This document shows, one piece after another, positions 14,283 to 24,867 of a DNA stretch of 34,120 nt. The notes beneath the pieces were generated by a model, which had not been told where the DNA came from, made no database searches, and saw nothing but the letters and a program-made list of their open reading frames with translations. The stretch comes from Lachnospiraceae bacterium UBA7784 (GTDB lineage Bacteria > Bacillota > Clostridia > Lachnospirales > Lachnospiraceae): assembly GCA_002480925.1 (NCBI GenBank), contig DLDA01000043.1, positions 2,839 to 36,958 on the forward strand, written 5' to 3'. Every line of letters starts with the position of its first letter. Position 1 is the first letter of the stretch. The translations under genes were made by a program, and so were the position numbers.

Positions 14283-15584
14283 CTAAAACCTTTCCTCCAG
14301 AACGATCTTTTTATCCTCCGGCCTCTGATCCGAAAAGCTTACCGCATTTCTGATGTCATCCTCTGCATCCATAATAAGCTTCTGGCTCTTCGAGTAGAGA
14401 TACATAAGTCTCTCTCCCTTTTTCACATAGTCTCCTCTCTTTTTGCAAAGGTAAACCCCTGCACCGTAGTCGATAGGATCCTCCTTCTTAAGCCGTCCCG
14501 CGCCGAGTATGGCTGCCGCATGTCCTATAGATGCTGCATCAACAGAGCTTATATATCCGTCACGATCTGCTGTAACCTCTCCCTTGAACTTATCTCCCGG
14601 GAGTAGATCAGGATGCTCTGTCACATCCCTTCCTCCCTGGGCTCTTAAAAGCTGCCTGAACTTGTTTATGGCTCTACCCTCGTAGATAGACTTAAGAGCC
14701 ATCTCCTCTGCCTCCTCTGCTGAATCAGCCACTCCTGCAAGCATGACCATATGTGAAGCCAGACGGAGTGTAAGCTCTTTTAAGTCACTGGGTCCCTGCC
14801 CCTTAAGGACCTCTATGGCTTCCCTTACCTCAAGAGAGTTGCCTACTGCATTTCCCAGCGGCTCATCCATATCTGAGATCACGGCTGACATCCTAAGTCC
14901 TGCCTTTCTGCCTATCTTTATGCAGAGATCTGCAAGTCTTGTCGCTCCTCTCTTATCCTTCATGAAAGCTCCGCTTCCGCACTTGACATCGAGTACGACT
15001 GCATCGGCTCCTGATGCTATCTTCTTGCTCATGACGGAAGATGCTATAAGAGGTATGCTGTCTACTGTAGCTGTCACATCTCTTATGGCATAAAGCTTCT
15101 TGTCACATGGATCTAAGTTCTTCCCGGTAGTTGCTATAGCCGCTCCTATCCTCTTCACCTGAGAGACAAACTGGTCCTCAGTCAGATTGGTATGCATATC
15201 AGGTATAGAGGCAAGCTTATCTATAGTGCCACCTGTAAGGCCAAGGCCCCTTCCTGAAAACTTGGCGACCGGAATGCCTAGCGATGCGACCAGCGGAACC
15301 AGGATCAGGGTTGTCTTGTCTCCTACTCCTCCGGTCGAATGCTTGTCTACCTTTATGCCATCGACTCCTGACAGATCGATCCGGTCTCCGCTTTCTGCCA
15401 TGGCCTGTGTCAGCATCTCTGTCTCCCACTCATCCATACCGCGGATGACAATGGCCATAAGCATGGCTCCGATCTGCTCGTTTGATGCGCTCCCGTCAAC
15501 CACGCTTTTTACAAAAAACCTGATCTCCTCATCTGTAAGGGTATTTCCGTTTTTCTTCCTGTCTATGATATCAAATATCCTCAT
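14283..15584 (-). CDS. pdp: Pyrimidine-nucleoside phosphorylase
   Basis: This enzyme cleaves uridine and thymidine with phosphate to the base and (deoxy)ribose-1-phosphate in nucleoside salvage. The roughly 433-residue product shows the family's KHSTGGVGDKTTLILVPLV, the phosphorylase signature around SGRGLGLTGGTIDKLAS, YAIRDVTATVDSIPLIASS with MSKK (substrate-binding Arg, Ser, Lys), and DVKCGSGAFMK. One difference stands out: the GLGHTGG histidine of thymidine phosphorylases is leucine here. Two starts are possible, 15593 and 15584; the second gives MRIFDIIDRKKNG, which fits the family, and has GAGGAAT before it. The gene overlaps or abuts the TPR gene and is followed immediately by phoH. PyNP (dual specificity) is more likely than DeoA from general Firmicute distribution. 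Confidence 0.9.
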   Translation of the reverse strand: MRIFDIIDRKKNGNTLTDEEIRFFVKSVVDGSASNEQIGAMLMAIVIRGMDEWETEMLTQAMAESGDRIDLSGVDGIKVDKHSTGGVGDKTTLILVPLVASLGIPVAKFSGRGLGLTGGTIDKLASIPDMHTNLTEDQFVSQVKRIGAAIATTGKNLDPCDKKLYAIRDVTATVDSIPLIASSVMSKKIASGADAVVLDVKCGSGAFMKDKRGATRLADLCIKIGRKAGLRMSAVISDMDEPLGNAVGNSLEVREAIEVLKGQGPSDLKELTLRLASHMVMLAGVADSAEEAEEMALKSIYEGRAINKFRQLLRAQGGRDVTEHPDLLPGDKFKGEVTADRDGYISSVDAASIGHAAAILGAGRLKKEDPIDYGAGVYLCKKRGDYVKKGERLMYLYSKSQKLIMDAEDDIRNAVSFSDQRPEDKKIVLEERF

Positions 15585-15589
15585 ATTCC

Positions 15590-16513
15590 TCACTTATCCG
15601 GGTAATATGAAAACCCCATATGATAAACCTTACTCCGTTTGCCATGACGATCTATGGCCACTGCCGACAGAACATGATATCCCTTTGGTATCTCAATCGG
15701 CTCACTGTACTTATGATCTGATGCATCGGGTGTCCTGCTCTTCCTGCTCCAGGAATAATAGATAGAGCATCCGTCATCGGCCGTCAGGGTCACCTTTTTC
15801 TTTTTTGTAAACTTTCCACCATTCGGATCGGCCTTCGGCTCTGCCGGAGTTTTGTACTTTATCCGGTATACCCTTTTTTCGACCTCTCCGAACTTGCCAT
15901 TGGTATTCCTGCATACGGCCTTCACGACGTTTTTGCCCTCTGTCAGATACAAGGACCCGTCATAGAGATGTCCGTGAACCCCGTTCGGAGCCTTGCCGTC
16001 CGTCGTATAGAATATCTGATAATCGCTCTCGTCCTCAGGCGTCTCAAGTGTAAGGACTATATCATCGTCATAGTTTCCCGATGGCTGTGAGAATACAGGA
16101 GGCTTAATAAGGAAGTCATTGAACACTGCCTTAGCCTCTTCTCCATCAGCATACTTAAGCACCTTCTCCATCGAATCATAGTCTCCATCGCTCTCATAGA
16201 GCTTCAGGAGAAGAGAAAAAGCCTGAGTATAGTTCCCGTCCAAGGAAACTGCCTTGAGCAGAAATGACTTGGCAAGCTCCTTCTGACCACCGAGCCTTGA
16301 GTAGACATTTCCCAGAGAATAAAGGGTCCTTACATCCTCAGGCTTCTTTTCAAGAGCCCTTCTGTAATGCAGCACCGCACTGCTGTATTCCTTCTTTGTC
16401 TCGGCTGCTCTCCCCTGTGTATACTGGTAGGAGAATGATGTGGTGTACTGATAATATATAAGTCCCATCAGCCCTATCACTATTATGATTCCGATCGAAA
16501 GCTTCTTCTTCAT
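15590..16513 (-). CDS. Membrane-anchored TPR protein with two chitobiase-C-like beta domains
   Basis: The 307-residue protein has a short N-terminal membrane helix (residues 5-22) and no lipobox. It continues with about two to three tetratricopeptide repeats (about 35-125; for example SSAVLHYRRALEKKPEDVRT and LYSLGNVYSRLGGQKELAKS). Two beta-sandwich segments follow that resemble the CHB_HEX_C (chitobiase C-terminal) fold: about 137-215, with FYTTDGKAPNG, and about 225-305, with IYYSWSRKSRTPDAS and YHVLSAVAIDRHGKRS. These are non-catalytic domains found in surface proteins of Clostridia. The likely location is the outer face of the membrane. No partner can be named. It begins 6 nt after the folD stop and overlaps the first of two possible pdp starts, so it belongs to the same transcription unit. 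Confidence 0.7.
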   Translation of the reverse strand: MKKKLSIGIIIVIGLMGLIYYQYTTSFSYQYTQGRAAETKKEYSSAVLHYRRALEKKPEDVRTLYSLGNVYSRLGGQKELAKSFLLKAVSLDGNYTQAFSLLLKLYESDGDYDSMEKVLKYADGEEAKAVFNDFLIKPPVFSQPSGNYDDDIVLTLETPEDESDYQIFYTTDGKAPNGVHGHLYDGSLYLTEGKNVVKAVCRNTNGKFGEVEKRVYRIKYKTPAEPKADPNGGKFTKKKKVTLTADDGCSIYYSWSRKSRTPDASDHKYSEPIEIPKGYHVLSAVAIDRHGKRSKVYHMGFSYYPDK

Positions 16514-16519
16514 AGGCCG

Positions 16520-17356
16520 CTACTCCTGGGCTGCCTCCACGCAGTTTTTCATAAGCATGGCAATAGTCATCGGTCCTACCCCTCCCGGGACAGGAGTTAT
16601 ATATGATGCCTTATCCTTTACAGAATCGAAATCCACGTCTCCACAGAGCTTTCCGTTCTCGTCACGGTCCATTCCGACATCTATTACTACTGCTCCATCC
16701 TTTATATAGTCTGCTGTAAAAAACTTAGGCTTTCCTATTGCTGCTATAAGGATGTCTGCCTCGCCTGTGACTGCCCTTAAATCCCTGGTATGGGAATGGC
16801 AGACCGTGACTGTTCCGTTTTCTCTTAAAAGAAGCATTGCCATAGGCTTTCCTACTATATTGCTCCTTCCACAGATCACGCAGGTCCTGCCGTCTATTGC
16901 TATGCCGCTTCTTTTGAGCAGCTCTATTATACCTGCCGGTGTGCAGGAGGTAAATCCCTTAAGGCCGATAGACAGCCTTCCGACTGATACAGGTGAGAAT
17001 CCATCCACATCCTTATCTGGATCTATCGCATTTATCACCTTCTGCTCATCTATCTGGGCAGGCAGAGGAAGCTGGACAAGTATTCCATGCACTGACCTGT
17101 CTGCATTAAGCTCTGCTACCTTTTCAAGCAGACTATCCTCACTCGTATCGGCTGGCATTGTGACTGAGACCGACTTGATCCCTGTATACTCGCAGGCCTT
17201 TATCTTATTCCTGACATAGACCCTGCTGGCCGGATCATCTCCTACCAGAACTACTGCAAGACATGGCTTTACCCCCTTTGCCTTGAGGGCCTCTACATCC
17301 TGCTTTACCTCATCCTTGATCTCCGTAGAGATCTTCTTTCCATCAATAATATTCAT
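16520..17356 (-). CDS. folD: Bifunctional methylene-THF dehydrogenase / methenyl-THF cyclohydrolase
   Basis: FolD interconverts 5,10-methylene-THF and 10-formyl-THF. The 278-residue protein has the catalytic YVRNK (Tyr47, Lys51), ILVQLPLP (Gln95), DPDKDVDGF (Asp118) and the NADP-binding [15 protein letters not shown]. It ends with [18 protein letters not shown]. The ATG at 17356 ([10 protein letters not shown]) matches family starts; an in-frame GTG 24 bp upstream would add a basic octapeptide. The ribosome binding site is weak. It lies 117 bp downstream of the formate-THF ligase gene, and together the two make and use formyl-THF. The gap between them contains two dispersed repeats (17383-17422 and 17441-17472). 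Confidence 0.95.
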   Translation of the reverse strand: MNIIDGKKISTEIKDEVKQDVEALKAKGVKPCLAVVLVGDDPASRVYVRNKIKACEYTGIKSVSVTMPADTSEDSLLEKVAELNADRSVHGILVQLPLPAQIDEQKVINAIDPDKDVDGFSPVSVGRLSIGLKGFTSCTPAGIIELLKRSGIAIDGRTCVICGRSNIVGKPMAMLLLRENGTVTVCHSHTRDLRAVTGEADILIAAIGKPKFFTADYIKDGAVVIDVGMDRDENGKLCGDVDFDSVKDKASYITPVPGGVGPMTIAMLMKNCVEAAQE

Positions 17357-17382
17357 TATATATTTTCTCTTTCTCTTCACCA

Positions 17383-17422
17383 GGTTCGAGATTCGCTTTC
17401 AGCTTGCTCTCATCTCGAAACT
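17383..17422. repeat. Dispersed copy of the TTCGAG hairpin element
   Basis: GGTTCGAGATTCGCT, a short spacer, then GCTTGCTCT and ATCTCGAAACTT reproduce the second half of the repeat unit at 5938-5980 with few changes and the same orientation. It lies between fhs and folD. Confidence 0.75.
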
Positions 17423-17440
17423 TAAAGCCTCAGACAGCGG

Positions 17441-17472
17441 CCTCGCACCTCTCACCTCTCACCTCAACACCT
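17441..17472. repeat. Heptamer array (CCTCWCA)
   Basis: Units CCTCGCA, CCTCTCA, CCTCTCA and a variant CCTCAACA follow one another immediately after the fhs stop codon. The array starts with the same CCTCGCA unit as the array inside the COG2509 gene. Confidence 0.75.
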
Positions 17473-17473
17473 A

Positions 17474-19144
17474 CTAAAACAACCCAACAATCCTTCCATC
17501 ATCTGTCACATCGATATTCTCTGCTGCCGGATGCTTTGGAAGGCCGGGCATTGTCATGATATTTCCAAGTACTGCTACGACAAAGCCGGCTCCTGCTGAT
17601 GGGTAGATCTCCCTTACATTTACAGTAAAGCCGCTCGGCCTGCCAAGTGCCTTTGCATTGTCTGACAGGGAATACTGTGTCTTTGCCATGCAGACAGGAA
17701 GAGAATCCATTCCCAGGTCCTTAAGCTTTATCAGCTCCTTTTTTGCGGCCGGAGCATAGCTTACTCCGTCTGCACCGTAGATCTCCCTTGCGATCGTCTC
17801 GATCTTTTGCTCAAGCGGCAAATCATCCGGGTAAAGCGGAGCAAAATCGCTCTTCTTAGTCTTTAGTATCCCTATCACCTTATCAGCAAGAGCCAGTCCT
17901 CCCTCGCCTCCCTTTGCGAAGACCTCTGAGAGAGCGAACTCTGCTCCTCTTTCCTTACAGAAGCTCTCTACAAAGGCGATTTCTGCCTTTGTATCAGTAT
18001 CGAAGGAATTCAAGGTTACGATCACAGGGACCTTGTATTTCTTCAGGTTTTCTATGTGCTTCTCCAGATTTACTATTCCCCTCTTAAGAGCATCGAGATC
18101 TTCCTCCTTGAGCTGATCCTTAGGGATACCTCCATTATACTTAAGAGCCCTTATAGTAGCAACGAGGACTACAGCATCAGGATGAAGTCCGGCCTTCCTG
18201 CACTTGATATCAAAGAACTTCTCAGCACCGAGATCGGCTCCGAAACCTGCTTCTGTGACTGCTATATCACCAAGCTTCATTGCTGCTTTTGTAGCACGGA
18301 CAGAGTTGCAGCCATGCGCTATATTTGCAAAAGGTCCTCCATGGACTATGGCCGGATTGTGCTCTAAGGTCTGAATCAGGTTAGGCTTTATAGCATCAAC
18401 AAGAAGGGCTGCCATAGCGCCTACTGCCTTCAAGTCCTCTGCAGTGACCGGCTGGCCCTTGAAATTGTAGGCAACTATTATCTTCTTAAGGCGCTCCTTT
18501 AAGTCATGAAGATCATCTGCCAGACAAAAGATCGCCATGATCTCGCTTGCTACCGAGATAACGAAATGATCCTCACGAGGCATTCCATCCGGCTTTCTGC
18601 CCAGACCTACGACGATATTTCTAAGCACCCTGTCATTCATATCCATGCAGCGCTTCCAGACCACGCTTCTTGGATCGATGCCAAGCTCATTGCCCTGCTG
18701 GATATGGTTGTCAAGCATGGCTGCAAGCAGATTGTTGGCACTTGTAATAGCATGGAAATCACCTGTGAAATGAAGGTTCAGCTCCTCCATAGGGACCACC
18801 TGGGCATAGCCGCCTCCGGCGGCTCCTCCCTTTATACCAAAGCATGGTCCGAGTGAAGGCTCTCTTAGGGCTGCTACTGTCTTTACACCACGTCTGTTAA
18901 GAGCATCAACAAGTCCTATCGTAGTAGTGGTCTTACCCTCACCTGCCGGAGTAGGATTTATCGCGGTGACAAGGACCAGCTTGCCATCCTCCTTCTTATC
19001 AAGCTCCCGTAAGTATTCCTCTGAAAGCTTTGCCTTGTACTTACCATAGAACTCAAGTGAATCGCGAGGTATGCCAGCCTTTTCTGCGACCTCCTCGATC
19101 CTTAGCTTTTCGGCTTCCTGTGCTATCTCGATGTCTGACTTCAT
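17474..19144 (-). CDS. fhs: Formate-tetrahydrofolate ligase
   Basis: Fhs joins formate to THF using ATP to give 10-formyl-THF, feeding purine synthesis and, in acetogens, the methyl branch of the Wood-Ljungdahl pathway. The 556-residue enzyme has the P-loop [11 protein letters not shown] (residues 63-73), [50 protein letters not shown] and [15 protein letters not shown], all diagnostic. The start at 19144 has GGAGG 5 nt upstream; an earlier in-frame start at 19162 overlaps ftsK. No other Wood-Ljungdahl genes are present here, so a purely biosynthetic role is equally possible. Confidence 0.97.
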   Translation of the reverse strand: MKSDIEIAQEAEKLRIEEVAEKAGIPRDSLEFYGKYKAKLSEEYLRELDKKEDGKLVLVTAINPTPAGEGKTTTTIGLVDALNRRGVKTVAALREPSLGPCFGIKGGAAGGGYAQVVPMEELNLHFTGDFHAITSANNLLAAMLDNHIQQGNELGIDPRSVVWKRCMDMNDRVLRNIVVGLGRKPDGMPREDHFVISVASEIMAIFCLADDLHDLKERLKKIIVAYNFKGQPVTAEDLKAVGAMAALLVDAIKPNLIQTLEHNPAIVHGGPFANIAHGCNSVRATKAAMKLGDIAVTEAGFGADLGAEKFFDIKCRKAGLHPDAVVLVATIRALKYNGGIPKDQLKEEDLDALKRGIVNLEKHIENLKKYKVPVIVTLNSFDTDTKAEIAFVESFCKERGAEFALSEVFAKGGEGGLALADKVIGILKTKKSDFAPLYPDDLPLEQKIETIAREIYGADGVSYAPAAKKELIKLKDLGMDSLPVCMAKTQYSLSDNAKALGRPSGFTVNVREIYPSAGAGFVVAVLGNIMTMPGLPKHPAAENIDVTDDGRIVGLF

Positions 19145-19158
19145 TCTTGCCTCCTGTT

Positions 19159-21717
19159 TCATATACCTTCCAGATAGTTATCGAACTCTTCCTTTGTCAT
19201 AAGGACTGCGCGTGGCTTGGTGCCTGTCTCAGCTCCGACCACTCCGGCCTCCTCGAGCTGGTCCATGATCCGGGCCGCCCTGTTGAAGCCTATCTTGAAA
19301 TTCCTCTGCAGCATACCGATAGATCCCTTCTGCTTGTCTATTATCAGATAAGCAGCATCAGCGAAATACTGGTCCTGCTGGTCGAAATCATTATTTCCAT
19401 CTCTGTCAGCCCCAGATGAGGCAGGAGTACTTTCCTCGATCGACTCCTCTATGCTGCTGTCGTACTCTGCATCACCGCCATTCATCTTCTTGATATAATC
19501 GACTACCCTCGACACATCCTCGTCAGGGACAAAGGCTCCCTGGACTCTTTCAGGCTTTGAAAGTCCCTGAGGAAAATAGAGCATATCTCCCTTGCCCAGA
19601 AGCTTCTCAGCCCCGTTCATATCAAGTATGGTACGGGAATCCACACCACTTGTCACCGCAAAGGCTATACGGCTTGGCATATTTGCCTTTATGAGTCCTG
19701 TGATGACATCTACCGACGGTCTCTGGGTAGCTATTACCAGGTGGATACCGCAGGCTCTCGCAAGCTGGGCCAGCCGGCATATGGCTCCCTCTACCTCCTT
19801 GGGACACTGCATCATCAGATCAGCCAGCTCATCTACTATGACGATTATCTGAGGCATCCTCTCGGTCTCAACCATTACGGTCTCTCCGTTTTTGTCCCTG
19901 ACTCCTATCTTACCATTTTTTATTCTGGCATTGTAGCCCTTTATATCACGGACACCGGTCTGGGCGAATTTCTTGTATCTGTCGGTCATCTCGTTTACAG
20001 CCCACTGGAGGGCTCCGGCTGCCTTTTTAGGATCGGTTACCACCGGAGTCATCAGATGAGGGATACCGTTATAGATAGAAAGCTCGACCACCTTGGGATC
20101 TATCATTATGAATCTGACCTCATCAGGTCTGGCCTTGAAAAGGATGGACATGATTATGGTATTGATGCAGACCGACTTTCCTGAGCCTGTAGCTCCTGCT
20201 ATTAAAAGATGCGGCATCTTTGCTATATCAGATACTATTACCTTTCCGGCTATATCCTTTCCTGCTGCAAAGGCTATCCTTGATTTCGTCTTACGGAACT
20301 CATCTGACTCCATCATCTCCCTGAACGGCACTACCTGAGTATGCTTGTTGGGAACCTCTATCCCAATGGCACTCTTTCCAGGGATAGGTGCCTCTATCCT
20401 TATATCTGATGCAGCAAGGTTAAGCTTGATATCATCGGCTAAGTTTACTATCTTTGATACCTTTACCCCTATCTCAGGATGGATCTCAAACCTTGTGACA
20501 GTAGGTCCGCAGGTCACCTCTGTCACCTGTGCATTGACCCCGAAATTATGGAGAGTCGTTGAAAGCTTGTCTGCTGTCTCCTGCAGTGACTCCCTTGTAT
20601 TCGCATTTCCATTCTGTTTCTCCTGCTTTAGCAAGTCAAAAGTCGGAAAGATGTAGTCCTTTTTCTTTGGAAGACTCTTATCAATGGATGGATCAGTAGC
20701 TATAGCCTCGCAAGCAGGCTCTTTTGTCTTCTGCTCCACAGGTGCTTCATAAAAAGTCTCCTCCTGCTGCAATGACTCTGGCTCTTTTCTGCTGTCATGA
20801 CCGCTTTCTGCTACCTCAACAGGCGATGCTTCTATATCTTCTGGATCAGGAACTACCGGATCAGGCTCAGGCGGCCTTTCATCAGGAATATGTATATTCG
20901 TCTTCACCTCGCATCCGCTATGGAGGTCAACCTCCTGCTTCTCTATTTCTTGTGGCAGCTCTATCTTCTTATCATCTGCCTTGTCATCATCTTCTATCTG
21001 ATCGGCAGTGATCTCCCTTACTCCGTCCTTATGGTCCTTTACCTTCTCATTCTTAATGAATGACGGAGTAAGGGCTACGCCCTTTATCGCCTTTCTTTTC
21101 CTGGCAGGAGGCTTGTCCGGTTTTTCTTCTGCCCTTTTCTTATCCTCCCGGGCTGGCCTTTGTATGTCCTTATCCTTCCTGTCTATAAGGTGACTTAGAA
21201 ATCCCCTTTCTGTAATAAGCACAGTGCATATGATCATGAAGATCAGAAGCAGGATTCCTGCGGCAAGAGCTCCGAAGGCCTTTGAAAAAATAAGAGCCGT
21301 TACAGCTCCGAAAAGCCCTCCGCCTGTTCTGTCTCTATAGGAAATAAGATATGCCCTGCCTGGCGAAGGCAGATCTGATCCGTATCCAAACAGATCTATG
21401 ATCCCGTCCAGGAAAATTATAAAAAGAACGGATGCCCAGAGCTTTACCTCGGCTATCCTGTTGCCCTTATTCGATATAGCAAAAAAAATCCCGATAAGAA
21501 GTCCTATCGGGAGCACGTAATTTATCGCGCCAAAAAGCCCGAAGAGAAAACGGCTTATAACATTTCCCGCTTTCCCTCCGAGCCCGAAATTGCTGAGCAG
21601 CAGCAGTGTGCAGACTGCAAGGGAAAGCCAGAGATATACATCTCTATTGACTCCCGAGGCGCCCTTCGCGCTTGTGGAACCCTTAGTGCCTTTCCTTTTT
21701 TTCTTTGTGCCTGACAT
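19159..21717 (-). CDS. ftsK: DNA translocase FtsK/SpoIIIE
   Basis: This ATP-driven DNA pump clears the chromosome from the division or sporulation septum. The protein of about 852 residues begins with a basic segment and four membrane helices (about 28-175). A charged, low-complexity linker (about 180-370) follows. The motor has the core [15 protein letters not shown], Walker [24 protein letters not shown] (Walker B) and [20 protein letters not shown]. The C-terminal gamma winged helix follows ([20 protein letters not shown]). The ATG at 21717 (MSGTKKK) is 13 bp after the glgA stop with AAGG before it; an earlier in-frame start would overlap glgA. FtsK versus SpoIIIE cannot be told apart from sequence alone. 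Confidence 0.95.
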   Translation of the reverse strand: MSGTKKKRKGTKGSTSAKGASGVNRDVYLWLSLAVCTLLLLSNFGLGGKAGNVISRFLFGLFGAINYVLPIGLLIGIFFAISNKGNRIAEVKLWASVLFIIFLDGIIDLFGYGSDLPSPGRAYLISYRDRTGGGLFGAVTALIFSKAFGALAAGILLLIFMIICTVLITERGFLSHLIDRKDKDIQRPAREDKKRAEEKPDKPPARKRKAIKGVALTPSFIKNEKVKDHKDGVREITADQIEDDDKADDKKIELPQEIEKQEVDLHSGCEVKTNIHIPDERPPEPDPVVPDPEDIEASPVEVAESGHDSRKEPESLQQEETFYEAPVEQKTKEPACEAIATDPSIDKSLPKKKDYIFPTFDLLKQEKQNGNANTRESLQETADKLSTTLHNFGVNAQVTEVTCGPTVTRFEIHPEIGVKVSKIVNLADDIKLNLAASDIRIEAPIPGKSAIGIEVPNKHTQVVPFREMMESDEFRKTKSRIAFAAGKDIAGKVIVSDIAKMPHLLIAGATGSGKSVCINTIIMSILFKARPDEVRFIMIDPKVVELSIYNGIPHLMTPVVTDPKKAAGALQWAVNEMTDRYKKFAQTGVRDIKGYNARIKNGKIGVRDKNGETVMVETERMPQIIVIVDELADLMMQCPKEVEGAICRLAQLARACGIHLVIATQRPSVDVITGLIKANMPSRIAFAVTSGVDSRTILDMNGAEKLLGKGDMLYFPQGLSKPERVQGAFVPDEDVSRVVDYIKKMNGGDAEYDSSIEESIEESTPASSGADRDGNNDFDQQDQYFADAAYLIIDKQKGSIGMLQRNFKIGFNRAARIMDQLEEAGVVGAETGTKPRAVLMTKEEFDNYLEGI

Positions 21718-21730
21718 TTGCTGCCTTGTA

Positions 21731-23194
21731 TTAACCTTTCTGTGTATCTCCGCAGAGATAATTGTAGAGCCCCTCATACTTGAACTTTGAGGCGTTCCAT
21801 GAGTAATCCTTCTTCATATCTCTCTCCGCCATCTTATTCCACTCGACCTTCTTCGTGAAATAGATCTCCTTGGAATAATTGACGATATTTAGCATCTCGT
21901 CTCCGTTATAGTTCTTGAATGAGAAGCCGTCCCCGGTCTTCTCATACTCATTGTATGGAGTTACTGTATCCTTCAGTCCACCTGTCTCCCTTACGATAGG
22001 AATGGTTCCGTATCTGAAGGCTATCAGCTGGGTAAGTCCGCATGGCTCAAACCGTGACGGCATCAGGAAGGCATCTGCCGCAGCATACAGCTTCCTTGCC
22101 ATATCCTCTGAGTAATAGATATTGGCTGAGATCCGATCCGGATACTTCCATGCATAATGGCGGAACATATTCTCATAGCGGTTCTCTCCGGTACCAACTA
22201 CTACGAACTGGGTATTATCATCTGCTATACCGTCCATACAGTAGTTTATCAGATCGAGCCCCTTCTGATCGGTAAGTCTCGATACAAGACCTATCATGTA
22301 TTTCTTTCCGTCCACAGTAAGCCCCAGCTCCTCCTGAAGCTTTTCCTTATTTATCTTCTTGTTCCTGCGGAAGGAGGAAACATCATACTGTTTGAATATT
22401 GACATATCTGTCGAAGGGTCATAGGTAATATAGTCGATACCGTTTACTATTCCCTGCATATCGAAATGTCTTGATGACAGAAGTCCGTCGAGTCCCTCGC
22501 CGTAATAAGGCGTCTGGATCTCCTCGCAGTAGGTCTGGGAAACTGTCGTGATATAGTCTGCATAGACCAGACCGCCCTTAAGCATATTCCCTGCCTTATT
22601 GAACTCGAGCTTGTCCGGTGTGAACAGATATGACGGAAATCCCGAAAGCCCCTCTATTGTCTCTATATCCCAGACTCCCTGGAACTTGAGATTGTGGATC
22701 GTCATAATAGTCTTCATACCCCAGAAGAACTCATTACCCTGGAATTCATTCTTCAGATAGACCGGAATAAAGCCGCTCTGCCAGTCATGGCAATGGATTA
22801 TATCAGGCTTGAATCCGATCACCGGAAGCATGGACAGGACTGCCTTGTCGAAATAGATGAACTTCTCTATATCGTATCTGGTGTCTCCATATGGATAGAA
22901 GCACTCGAAATACTCCAGATTGTCGATGAAATAATAGGTGACGCCTGCGTATTCATACTCCATAACGCCAACATACTTTTCACCCATAAGAGGTCCGCCC
23001 GACATCTGGAAGCTGGTCTTGAACTTGAAATTGTCACGAAATCTCGGCGGTATACAGGTATAGTCAGGGATCACAACCCTTATATCCCAGTTCTCCTTGT
23101 CAAATTCCTTGGGGAGAGCGCCAACTACATCGGCCAGTCCTCCGGTCTTTACGAACGGAAAGCATTCACTTGCGGCAAAAAGAATCTTCTTCAT
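21731..23194 (-). CDS. glgA: Glycogen synthase
   Basis: GlgA transfers glucose from ADP-glucose to glycogen. The 487-residue product has the GT5 N-terminal motif [19 protein letters not shown], then [50 protein letters not shown] and the C-terminal [13 protein letters not shown]. The length is normal for the family. GGAGG lies 7 nt before the ATG. No other glycogen genes (glgB, glgC, glgP) are in the window, so it is separated from a glg cluster and placed between the YebC-family gene and ftsK. Confidence 0.96.
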   Translation of the reverse strand: MKKILFAASECFPFVKTGGLADVVGALPKEFDKENWDIRVVIPDYTCIPPRFRDNFKFKTSFQMSGGPLMGEKYVGVMEYEYAGVTYYFIDNLEYFECFYPYGDTRYDIEKFIYFDKAVLSMLPVIGFKPDIIHCHDWQSGFIPVYLKNEFQGNEFFWGMKTIMTIHNLKFQGVWDIETIEGLSGFPSYLFTPDKLEFNKAGNMLKGGLVYADYITTVSQTYCEEIQTPYYGEGLDGLLSSRHFDMQGIVNGIDYITYDPSTDMSIFKQYDVSSFRRNKKINKEKLQEELGLTVDGKKYMIGLVSRLTDQKGLDLINYCMDGIADDNTQFVVVGTGENRYENMFRHYAWKYPDRISANIYYSEDMARKLYAAADAFLMPSRFEPCGLTQLIAFRYGTIPIVRETGGLKDTVTPYNEYEKTGDGFSFKNYNGDEMLNIVNYSKEIYFTKKVEWNKMAERDMKKDYSWNASKFKYEGLYNYLCGDTQKG

Positions 23195-23221
23195 AGCATT
23201 GCCTCCTTTATCGTGAGGAGA

Positions 23222-23962
23222 TCATTCCTCGCTGTCATTTTCCCAGTTATTATATACCTCCTGGACATCGTCGTCATCGTCGAGCCAGTCAAGTATCCTC
23301 TGAATATTGGTCTTGTCCTCTTCACTCGAAAGAGTCACATAGTTCTGAGGGATCATGGTGACCTGGGCGTCAGCCATAGGCAGTCCCTGATCCTCGAGCT
23401 TTTGTCTTACATCTGAGAAATCAGCCGGATCAGTCGTGATCACATAGCTGTCATCCTCCTCGACAAAATCCTCTGCTCCTGCGTCAAGAGCCTCCATCAT
23501 CAGAGTATCGGCGTCTGTATCGGCCTCTTCCTTATCGACGATGATCTGACCCTTTTCGTCAAACATATATGATACACACCCCTGTGTACCTATATTTCCG
23601 TGTCCCTTTGAGAAAGCATTCCTTACATTTGCGGCTGTACGGTTCTTATTGTCTGTAAGAGCCTTTACTATTATAGCAGTTCCGCCCGGGCCGTATCCCT
23701 CATAGGTGACAGTCTCGTAATTGACACTTCCTGCATCTCCTGCTGCCTTCTTTATACCTCTGTCTATAGTATCATTAGGCATATTTGCAGCCTTGGCCTT
23801 CGCGATCACATCACGGAGCTTGCTGTTATTTGCAGGATCAGGACCTCCCTCCTTTACCGCAACAGCTATCTCACGTCCTATAATTGTGAATACCTTTCCC
23901 TTTGCGGCGTCATTTTTTTCTTTCTTGTGCTTGATATTAGCAAACTTTGAATGTCCTGACAT
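23222..23962 (-). CDS. YebC/TACO1-family protein
   Basis: The 246-residue protein starts MSGHSKFANIKHKKEKNDAA, the hallmark of the YebC family, and continues with GGPDPANNSKLRDVIAKAKA, NMPNDTIDRGIKKA and YEGYGPGGTAIIV. Family members have been described as transcription regulators and, more recently, as translation factors that relieve ribosome stalling; sequence cannot separate these roles. The acidic C terminus (DDDDDVQEVYNN) is typical. A 63-bp gap precedes it, with AAGGA about 12 nt before the ATG. A TATAAT in the gap lacks a good -35, so an internal promoter is uncertain. Confidence 0.93.
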   Translation of the reverse strand: MSGHSKFANIKHKKEKNDAAKGKVFTIIGREIAVAVKEGGPDPANNSKLRDVIAKAKAANMPNDTIDRGIKKAAGDAGSVNYETVTYEGYGPGGTAIIVKALTDNKNRTAANVRNAFSKGHGNIGTQGCVSYMFDEKGQIIVDKEEADTDADTLMMEALDAGAEDFVEEDDSYVITTDPADFSDVRQKLEDQGLPMADAQVTMIPQNYVTLSSEEDKTNIQRILDWLDDDDDVQEVYNNWENDSEE

Positions 23963-24025
23963 TTTGAATAAATATCCTTTCCATCTTATTTAACCTAAAT
24001 ATTTTACCATTATATGGTTCTTCTT

Positions 24026-24862
24026 TCAAGCCTTCCATACCTTTACTTTTGTTATGACCCTCTCGTGGACATTTAAGATTTCAAATATATATCCGAATGC
24101 CTTTAGCTTGAAATGGGCATTTTCCTCCGGGACATGTCCGTACAGATAGAGCAGGAGTCCGTTCAGCGTCTCGATCTCCGACTCTATCGGTTCAGTAAGA
24201 TCGATCCCAAGCCTTTCTGACACCTCCGTAAGCGGTGCCTTTCCGCTTATTATATATACCCCCGGAGCCTTTTCTACTATAAGTCTCTCATCGAGGTCAT
24301 GCTCATCCTGAATATTTCCGACAATCTCTTCTATGATATCCTCCATAGTGATGATGCCAGATGTCTGTCCATACTCATCAACGACTATCATCAGATGAAG
24401 CTTCTGGAACTGCATCTGGGTAAAGAGGGTGTTTATGGAGTGGGTTTCCGGTATGAACTCTGCCTTTCTTATAAGTCCGTCAATATCGCGGATCTTTCTG
24501 GTCCTGTCGGTGTCTGTTATCGCGAAATGAAAGAGCTCCTTCATATGGATAGTCCCGATTATATTGTCAAGATCCTTAAGATATACCGGGAATCTGGAAT
24601 AATGGCTCTTATCGAAGACAGCTATGGCATCCATTAAGGTCATCTCCCCGTCAAGAGCAAAAATATCTGATCTGTGAGTCATTATATCCTTTGCATCCTT
24701 GTCATCAAAGGCGAAGATATTCTCTATCATTTCTGCCTCTGAGGCCCTGAGATTACCCTGTTCATGGCTTTCATTGACCATGGACATTATGTCCTCCTCG
24801 GTCACGTTGGGATCAAGGTTATGCAGCGTCCGCTTCTGTTTATTCTTTGAAAAAATACTCAT
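24026..24862 (-). CDS. CBS-pair / CorC-HlyC domain protein
   Basis: The 278-residue soluble protein has a CBS domain pair (about 60-115 and 125-182). Its IMTHRSDIFALD, SRFPVYLKDLDNIIGTIHMK and MIVVDEYGQTSGIITMEDII segments are characteristic of the CorC/TlyC group. A C-terminal CorC_HlyC transporter-associated domain covers about 195-275. It lacks the membrane DUF21 domain of longer hemolysin-C relatives. Members are linked to magnesium/cobalt efflux; the hemolysin name is historical. A cytoplasmic adenosine-nucleotide-binding role is likely. It begins 5 bp after the alr stop with AGGG before the ATG. Confidence 0.85.
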   Translation of the reverse strand: MSIFSKNKQKRTLHNLDPNVTEEDIMSMVNESHEQGNLRASEAEMIENIFAFDDKDAKDIMTHRSDIFALDGEMTLMDAIAVFDKSHYSRFPVYLKDLDNIIGTIHMKELFHFAITDTDRTRKIRDIDGLIRKAEFIPETHSINTLFTQMQFQKLHLMIVVDEYGQTSGIITMEDIIEEIVGNIQDEHDLDERLIVEKAPGVYIISGKAPLTEVSERLGIDLTEPIESEIETLNGLLLYLYGHVPEENAHFKLKAFGYIFEILNVHERVITKVKVWKA

Positions 24863-24867
24863 AAGCC

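Noticed and set aside
22694..23416. Plus-strand open frame (240 codons) opposite glgA and the YebC-family gene
   Set aside because: Antisense shadow spanning two conserved genes; the composition does not look like a real protein.
23963..24025. Internal promoter before the YebC-family gene (TATAAT on the minus strand)
   Set aside because: No acceptable -35 at 16-18 bp; the gap is short and the genes are collinear.
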